Below, piece by piece: positions 15,132 to 18,758 of a stretch of DNA of 18,758 nucleotides (the first letter of the stretch is position 1; the number at the start of each line of letters is the position of its first letter). Origin of the DNA: JAAYLC01 sp964636665 (GTDB lineage: Bacteria; Bacteroidota; Bacteroidia; Flavobacteriales; Flavobacteriaceae); the NCBI GenBank assembly GCA_964636665.1, contig CAZWVT010000039.1, positions 1 through 18,758 of the forward strand, read 5' to 3'. The notes under the pieces are model-generated. The model ran no database searches. It was not told the DNA's origin and worked only from the letters and a program-made list of their open reading frames with translations. A program made the translations under genes and the position numbers.

Positions 15132-15139
15132 TATATTTG
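15132..15139 (+). promoter_or_regulatory. Candidate -7 element for the DUF3347-like lipoprotein
   Basis: TATATTTG matches TAnnTTTG and is identical to the octamer before xrtF. It predicts a leader of about 32 bases to the ATG at 15176. It suggests the lipoprotein gene can be transcribed separately from the xrtF pair. No -33 TTG at the right spacing is evident. Confidence 0.45.
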
Positions 15140-15175
15140 TATTGTTTAAATAAAATCAGACAAAGAATTAAAAAA

Positions 15176-15748
15176 ATGAAAACTATGAAAAATATTTCTA
15201 CAATCGCATTGTTATTGGTCTTTTTTACAGCTGTTTCTTGTAAAGATTCAAAAACAAATTCAAAAGAATCAGAACCGGAAGTTGTAACCATTGATAACAG
15301 ACCCGACCAACAAGAAGTGTATGCCGTGGCTGACGGAGATGTGGTATTTAAAGATGAAGATGTTGCTAAAATCTTTAATAAATACATTCAACTCCAAAAT
15401 GCGCTGATTAATACAGACGGGCAAAAAGGTCAGGAAGTTTCCTTGGATTTGCTGAATCAAATTACGATAAGCTCAATTGAAGACACTGAAGAAGTTGAAG
15501 GAATACTTACTACAATGTCACAAACTGACGAAATTGAAATGCAACGAAGAGGATTTGAAAATATCAGCAGCTGGATAGTAGAAACCATCGAAGGAAACAT
15601 TGAATCCGGAACAGTTTACAGGCAATATTGCCCCATGGCTTTTAATGACAGAGGAGCTTATTGGGTGAGTACCGACAAAAAAATATTGAATCCCTATTTC
15701 GGTGATAAAATGCTGAGATGTGGAAGAGTAGAGACAGAAATAAGATAG
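15176..15748 (+). CDS. DUF3347-like lipoprotein
   Basis: The 190-residue product begins with a lipoprotein signal peptide: a Lys-rich start, a hydrophobic stretch at about 8-20 and Cys22 in AVSC. A charged linker follows (about 23-55), then a DUF3347-type domain from about 56 to 186. The helical part (DVAKIFNKYIQLQNALI region) precedes the hallmark C-terminal segment with VYRQYCPMAFNDRGAYW (148-163), NPYFGDKML (172-180) and CG (182-183). The domain occurs in Bacteroidota lipoproteins and near copper or heavy-metal efflux systems, so metal handling is possible but unproven. ATG at 15176 is chosen over an in-frame TTG at 15137, which lies inside the predicted -7 element; ATG at 15185 is an alternative. 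A terminator follows 22 bases after the stop. Confidence 0.85.
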   Translation: MKTMKNISTIALLLVFFTAVSCKDSKTNSKESEPEVVTIDNRPDQQEVYAVADGDVVFKDEDVAKIFNKYIQLQNALINTDGQKGQEVSLDLLNQITISSIEDTEEVEGILTTMSQTDEIEMQRRGFENISSWIVETIEGNIESGTVYRQYCPMAFNDRGAYWVSTDKKILNPYFGDKMLRCGRVETEIR

Positions 15749-15770
15749 AATAAATAAAATTAATAATTAT

Positions 15771-15806
15771 AAAACCTCTTTAGTATTCGGCTAAGGAGGT
15801 TTTTTT
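15771..15806 (+). terminator. Hairpin terminator after the lipoprotein gene
   Basis: AAAACCTCTTTAG (15771-15783) pairs with CTAAGGAGGTTTT (from 15791), with one G-U pair and a 7-base loop, and ends in a run of seven or more T. The A-rich 5' side could also terminate the convergent hydrolase gene, although that gene ends 80 bases away. Confidence 0.83.
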
Positions 15807-15885
15807 GATTAAGAGTGTTTTCCTGAATTTTCGGTTGCGCAAGTCCCATATCATAAGCGCATCTTATTCGGTAATGACTAATAAA

Positions 15886-16785
15886 CTACAACCTGCCTTG
15901 ATCTTTTAATTTCCAATAGCGCAACAATCCCATAACCGACATCCAACTGGGATTTGCTTTGTTATAGCGTTCGATGTCATTTTCATTTACTCCGGCTTGA
16001 CGCAATTGATTGTTGGTGTATTCTATAAATTTAGGAGTAATTTTTTCCGGACTCTCACCTGAATCGTAATAAGGTTTCATCCATGCCGACCAATCATCAA
16101 GAATGGTTTCTAATTCCATTAAATGTTGACTCGGATTTTCTACAATTCCAAAATGCGTAAGCACCATTTTTTTTGCGTTAAGCAATTTTAATTTTTTAAT
16201 AGATTTTTTCCATGCGCCTAAATCAATATCCGGTGGTGGACAAGGCGGAGTTATCGGTCCGTTTTTGATTTTTATGCCTGCAACATCTCCGGCAAAAACA
16301 ACATTTCCGGTTTGATAAGCATTGTGATGAATGGCATGACCGGGTGTGTAATGAACTTTAAATTGATGTTGCCCGATGATAATTTCATCTCCGTCTTCGG
16401 CAGCAATTAGATTTTCTGAAAGAATTGGTTTCATACTTCCCCACAGTGTTTCCATGGAATCTTTGTAGATTTGTTTAGCCGAGTTCCACAACCTTTCCGG
16501 ATTTTCCAAATGTGGCAATCCAATCGGATGAACGTAAATTTTAGCTCCTTTTTCTGCAAATTTCCACGCTGCTCCGGCATGGTCAAAATGAATATGAGTA
16601 AGTAATACATGCTTGATATCATCGGGGTTATAACCTGCTTCGATAATTGCATTTTTTAAAGTGAAATAAGTAGTTTCCGGACCGGATTCTATTAAAATAA
16701 GCCCATCGTCAGAAGGAATAAGAAAAGAAGCTATTGCTTTGGATAGGTTTAGAAAATTTAAATCGATAATATGAATAGCTGTCAT
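15886..16785 (-). CDS. Metallo-beta-lactamase-fold hydrolase
   Basis: This 299-residue cytosolic protein carries the full set of metal ligands of the metallo-beta-lactamase fold: the THIHFDH motif with His64, His66, Asp68 and His69, then His150, Asp167 and His211. It should bind two metal ions, usually zinc or iron, and hydrolyse an ester, thioester or phosphodiester; the substrate cannot be named. A PPCPPP segment at about 180-185 lies just after the Asp167 ligand. The last 80 residues form a helical tail beyond the core. There is no signal peptide. The start is ATG at 16785, 17 bases after a candidate -7 element. It is divergent from typA. It could be a glyoxalase II-like enzyme, but the sequence does not settle this. 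Confidence 0.88.
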   Translation of the reverse strand: MTAIHIIDLNFLNLSKAIASFLIPSDDGLILIESGPETTYFTLKNAIIEAGYNPDDIKHVLLTHIHFDHAGAAWKFAEKGAKIYVHPIGLPHLENPERLWNSAKQIYKDSMETLWGSMKPILSENLIAAEDGDEIIIGQHQFKVHYTPGHAIHHNAYQTGNVVFAGDVAGIKIKNGPITPPCPPPDIDLGAWKKSIKKLKLLNAKKMVLTHFGIVENPSQHLMELETILDDWSAWMKPYYDSGESPEKITPKFIEYTNNQLRQAGVNENDIERYNKANPSWMSVMGLLRYWKLKDQGRL

Positions 16786-16801
16786 GAATTGTTATTTTAT
16801 A

Positions 16802-16809
16802 CAAAGATA
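16802..16809 (-). promoter_or_regulatory. Candidate -7 element for the MBL-fold hydrolase
   Basis: On the - strand this reads TATCTTTG, matching TAnnTTTG, with a predicted leader of about 12 bases. No -33 TTG was found at the standard spacing. Confidence 0.45.
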
Positions 16810-16921
16810 AAATTTTGTTTCCGACACTCTTGGATATAATGGGTAATCATAAAATTTATGGAATTTAAAAATTCTTTTAAATTGATTTTCAGATTGTATT
16901 AAAAGTAAAGGTCAAATTCAT

Positions 16922-16929
16922 TATTTTTG
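16922..16929 (+). promoter_or_regulatory. Candidate -7 element for typA
   Basis: TATTTTTG followed by CACC is a classic Bacteroidota -7 form. The predicted leader is about 28 bases and begins near the CCC at 16932. The nearest upstream TTG (16894-16896) is 25 bases away, slightly too far. Confidence 0.55.
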
Positions 16930-16945
16930 CACCCTCTAAAAAATT

Positions 16946-16951
16946 AGGGAG
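16946..16951 (+). promoter_or_regulatory. Shine-Dalgarno-like AGGGAG before typA
   Basis: AGGGAG lies 10 bases before the ATG at 16962. Among the starts I examined individually it stands out, since Bacteroidota genes usually lack such a site. Its GGG can pair with CCC at 16932-16934, so it may be partly hidden in a leader hairpin. Confidence 0.4.
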
Positions 16952-16961
16952 AAATCGTTAT

Positions 16962-18752
16962 ATGAAAATTAAAAACATCGCTATTATTGCTCACGTCGAT
17001 CACGGCAAAACTACTTTGGTTGACAAGATTATGAACTTTTGCAAAAATTCCAACCAGCATTCATCAGGGGAAGAAGTGTTTCTGGACAATGAAGATTTGG
17101 AACGCGAGCGCGGAATTACCATTACTGCAAAGAATGTATCTGTTATTTATAAAGACACAAAAATTAATATTATTGATACGCCCGGACACGCGGATTTTGG
17201 AGGTGAAGTAGAACGTGTTCTCAATATGGCAGACGGCGTTTTATTGCTCGTAGATGCGTTTGAAGGTCCTATGCCTCAAACCCGTTTTGTGCTTCAAAAA
17301 GCACTTTCCTTAGGGAAAAAACCATGTGTGGTTATCAATAAAGTGGATAAAGAAAATTGTACGCCCGACGAAGTTCACGAAGCAGTTTTTGATTTGATGT
17401 TTGATCTTGGAGCAGAAGAATGGCAATTGGATTTCCCTGCGGTTTACGGTTCTGCCAAGCAAATGTGGATGAGTGAAGACTGGCGAAAACCCACGGATAA
17501 TCTTGAACCACTATTAGATATGGTTTTAGAACATATTCCTTCTCCCAAAGTAGAAGAGGGAAGTGTGCAAATGCTTATTACGTCTTTGGATTACTCTTCT
17601 TATACCGGTCGGATAGCCATCGGAAGATTGCAACGTGGAACTTTGATTGAGGGGATGCCGATTTCATTGGTAAAAAGAGATGGAAAAATCATAAAATCCA
17701 GAATCAAGGAACTTCATGTTTTTGAAGGAATGGGAAGAAGAAAAGTCAACCGTGTAGAAGCCGGAGATATTTGTGCGCTTGTAGGGCTTGAAGGATTTGA
17801 TATCGGCGATACCATTGCGGATAGTGAAAATCCGGAAGCAATGGCTACCATCACCATCGATGAACCGACAATGAGTATGCTTTTTACGATTAATGATTCT
17901 CCTTTTTTTGGGAAAGACGGGAAATTTGTAACCTCGCGCCATATCAAGGAAAGATTGGAAAAAGAATTGGAGAAGAATCTTGCGTTGCGTGTCAAAGAAA
18001 CAGATAGCGCCGATAAATTTATGGTTTACGGCAGAGGCGTTTTACACCTTTCTGTGCTCATCGAAACAATGCGCCGCGAAGGTTATGAATTGCAAATTGG
18101 GCAGCCTCAAGTAATTATAAAAGAGATTGATGGCGTCTCGTGTGAGCCGGTTGAAGAAATGACCATAGATCTTCCTGAAAATATGAGCGGTACTGCCGTA
18201 AATATGGTTACGATTCGAAAAGGAGAGATGATTAGTATGGAAAATAGAGGCGAACGAATGGTTTGTAAATTTATCATTCCTTCTCGCGGCATTATCGGAT
18301 TGCGAAATCAATTGTTGACAGCAACCGGAGGAGAAGCCATTATGACTCATCGATTTTTGGAATATCAACCGCTTAAAGGTGGTATTCCCGAACGTCAAAG
18401 CGGAAGTTTGGTCTCTATGGAAACCGGAACAGCCATTCCTTATTCAATCGATAAATTACAAGAAAGAGGCCGCTTCTTCATTGATCCGGGCGAAGATATT
18501 TACGAAGGTCAAGTGATCGGGGAAAACAGCCGCCATGAAGATATGGTGGTTAACGTAACCAAAACAAAAAAACTGACAAACGTTCGTGCTTCGGGATCCG
18601 ATGATAAAGCGCGCATTGTGCCTGCGACAAAATTTTCATTAGAAGAAGCTTTGGAGTATATACAAAAGGATGAATATGTGGAAGTTACGCCTAAAAATTT
18701 AAGACTTCGAAAAATTCTTTTGAAAGAAACAGATAGAAAAAGAAACAAATAA
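16962..18752 (+). CDS. typA: Translational GTPase TypA/BipA
   Basis: TypA (BipA) is a ribosome-binding GTPase related to EF-G that helps 50S assembly and growth under stress, notably cold in enterobacteria. The 596-residue protein is full length (usual about 595-610) and complete, with the stop six bases before the window end. GTPase motifs are G1 AHVDHGKT (10-17), the switch region RERGITI (48-54), G3 DTPGH (72-76), G4 NKVD (126-129) and G5 SAK (164-166). A beta-barrel domain (about 200-290), EF-G-like domains and the BipA-specific C-terminal domain follow. The NKVD, the ending and the absence of an EF-G domain IV distinguish it from EF-G and LepA. It has its own candidate promoter and is divergent from the MBL-fold hydrolase. 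Confidence 0.97.
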   Translation: MKIKNIAIIAHVDHGKTTLVDKIMNFCKNSNQHSSGEEVFLDNEDLERERGITITAKNVSVIYKDTKINIIDTPGHADFGGEVERVLNMADGVLLLVDAFEGPMPQTRFVLQKALSLGKKPCVVINKVDKENCTPDEVHEAVFDLMFDLGAEEWQLDFPAVYGSAKQMWMSEDWRKPTDNLEPLLDMVLEHIPSPKVEEGSVQMLITSLDYSSYTGRIAIGRLQRGTLIEGMPISLVKRDGKIIKSRIKELHVFEGMGRRKVNRVEAGDICALVGLEGFDIGDTIADSENPEAMATITIDEPTMSMLFTINDSPFFGKDGKFVTSRHIKERLEKELEKNLALRVKETDSADKFMVYGRGVLHLSVLIETMRREGYELQIGQPQVIIKEIDGVSCEPVEEMTIDLPENMSGTAVNMVTIRKGEMISMENRGERMVCKFIIPSRGIIGLRNQLLTATGGEAIMTHRFLEYQPLKGGIPERQSGSLVSMETGTAIPYSIDKLQERGRFFIDPGEDIYEGQVIGENSRHEDMVVNVTKTKKLTNVRASGSDDKARIVPATKFSLEEALEYIQKDEYVEVTPKNLRLRKILLKETDRKRNK

Positions 18753-18758
18753 ATTTTA

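Noticed and set aside
15137..15175. Upstream TTG start for the lipoprotein, adding 13 residues
   Set aside because: The TTG falls inside the TATATTTG -7 element, and the added residues would spoil the signal peptide. The ATG at 15176 gives a normal lipoprotein start.
16861..16874. Inverted repeat GAATTT-AA-AAATTC in the typA/hydrolase intergenic region
   Set aside because: It is short and made almost only of A and T in AT-rich DNA, so it is expected by chance. It is not followed by a T run on either side that would make a terminator.

Overview
The window is a gene-dense, AT-rich chromosomal segment from a member of the Bacteroidota, most likely class Flavobacteriia. Four things point there: Bacteroidota-type -7 promoter elements (TAnnTTTG) in front of most transcription units; the exosortase XrtF with its dedicated membrane partner; a Prc protease that is a lipoprotein; and the purH-mreBCD-mrdA-rodA gene order. 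I see no insertion sequence, phage gene, tRNA, rRNA or CRISPR array. The longest stretch without a gene is 176 bases.

Layout. The left edge cuts through rpsT (ribosomal protein S20, + strand), which ends in a hairpin terminator. On the - strand follow coaD (coenzyme A synthesis), a 97-residue membrane protein and surE (nucleotidase). On the + strand come prc (periplasmic tail-specific protease), a very strong terminator and an orphan OppC-like permease. The central block (5487-12649, - strand) holds the cell-elongation machinery: purH, then mreB, mreC, mreD, mrdA (PBP2) and rodA, the last four joined by overlapping ends. Divergent from purH runs a + strand group: a MacB/FtsX-type permease, xrtF, the XrtF-associated membrane protein and a DUF3347-like lipoprotein. 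After a terminator come a metallo-beta-lactamase-fold hydrolase (- strand) and, divergently, typA/bipA (+ strand), complete just before the right edge.

How the genes fit together. MreB, MreC, MreD, RodA and PBP2 form one complex that builds side-wall peptidoglycan. RodA polymerises glycan strands, PBP2 cross-links them, and the Mre proteins position the enzymes. purH lies upstream on the same strand and may be partly co-transcribed, although mreB appears to have its own promoter. Prc is an envelope quality-control protease. The xrtF pair is the least understood part: it looks like a membrane transpeptidase with a fixed partner, and no gene here is an obvious substrate. Most other genes are housekeeping.

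The most rewarding items for follow-up are the XrtF module and its neighbours, a cluster of TGTAA/TTACA half-sites in the purH divergent region, the repeated -7 elements with very short leaders, and a strong excess of the word TTCCGG/CCGGAA. I found no clearly new multi-gene system; the XrtF locus is the nearest thing to one with an unknown role.
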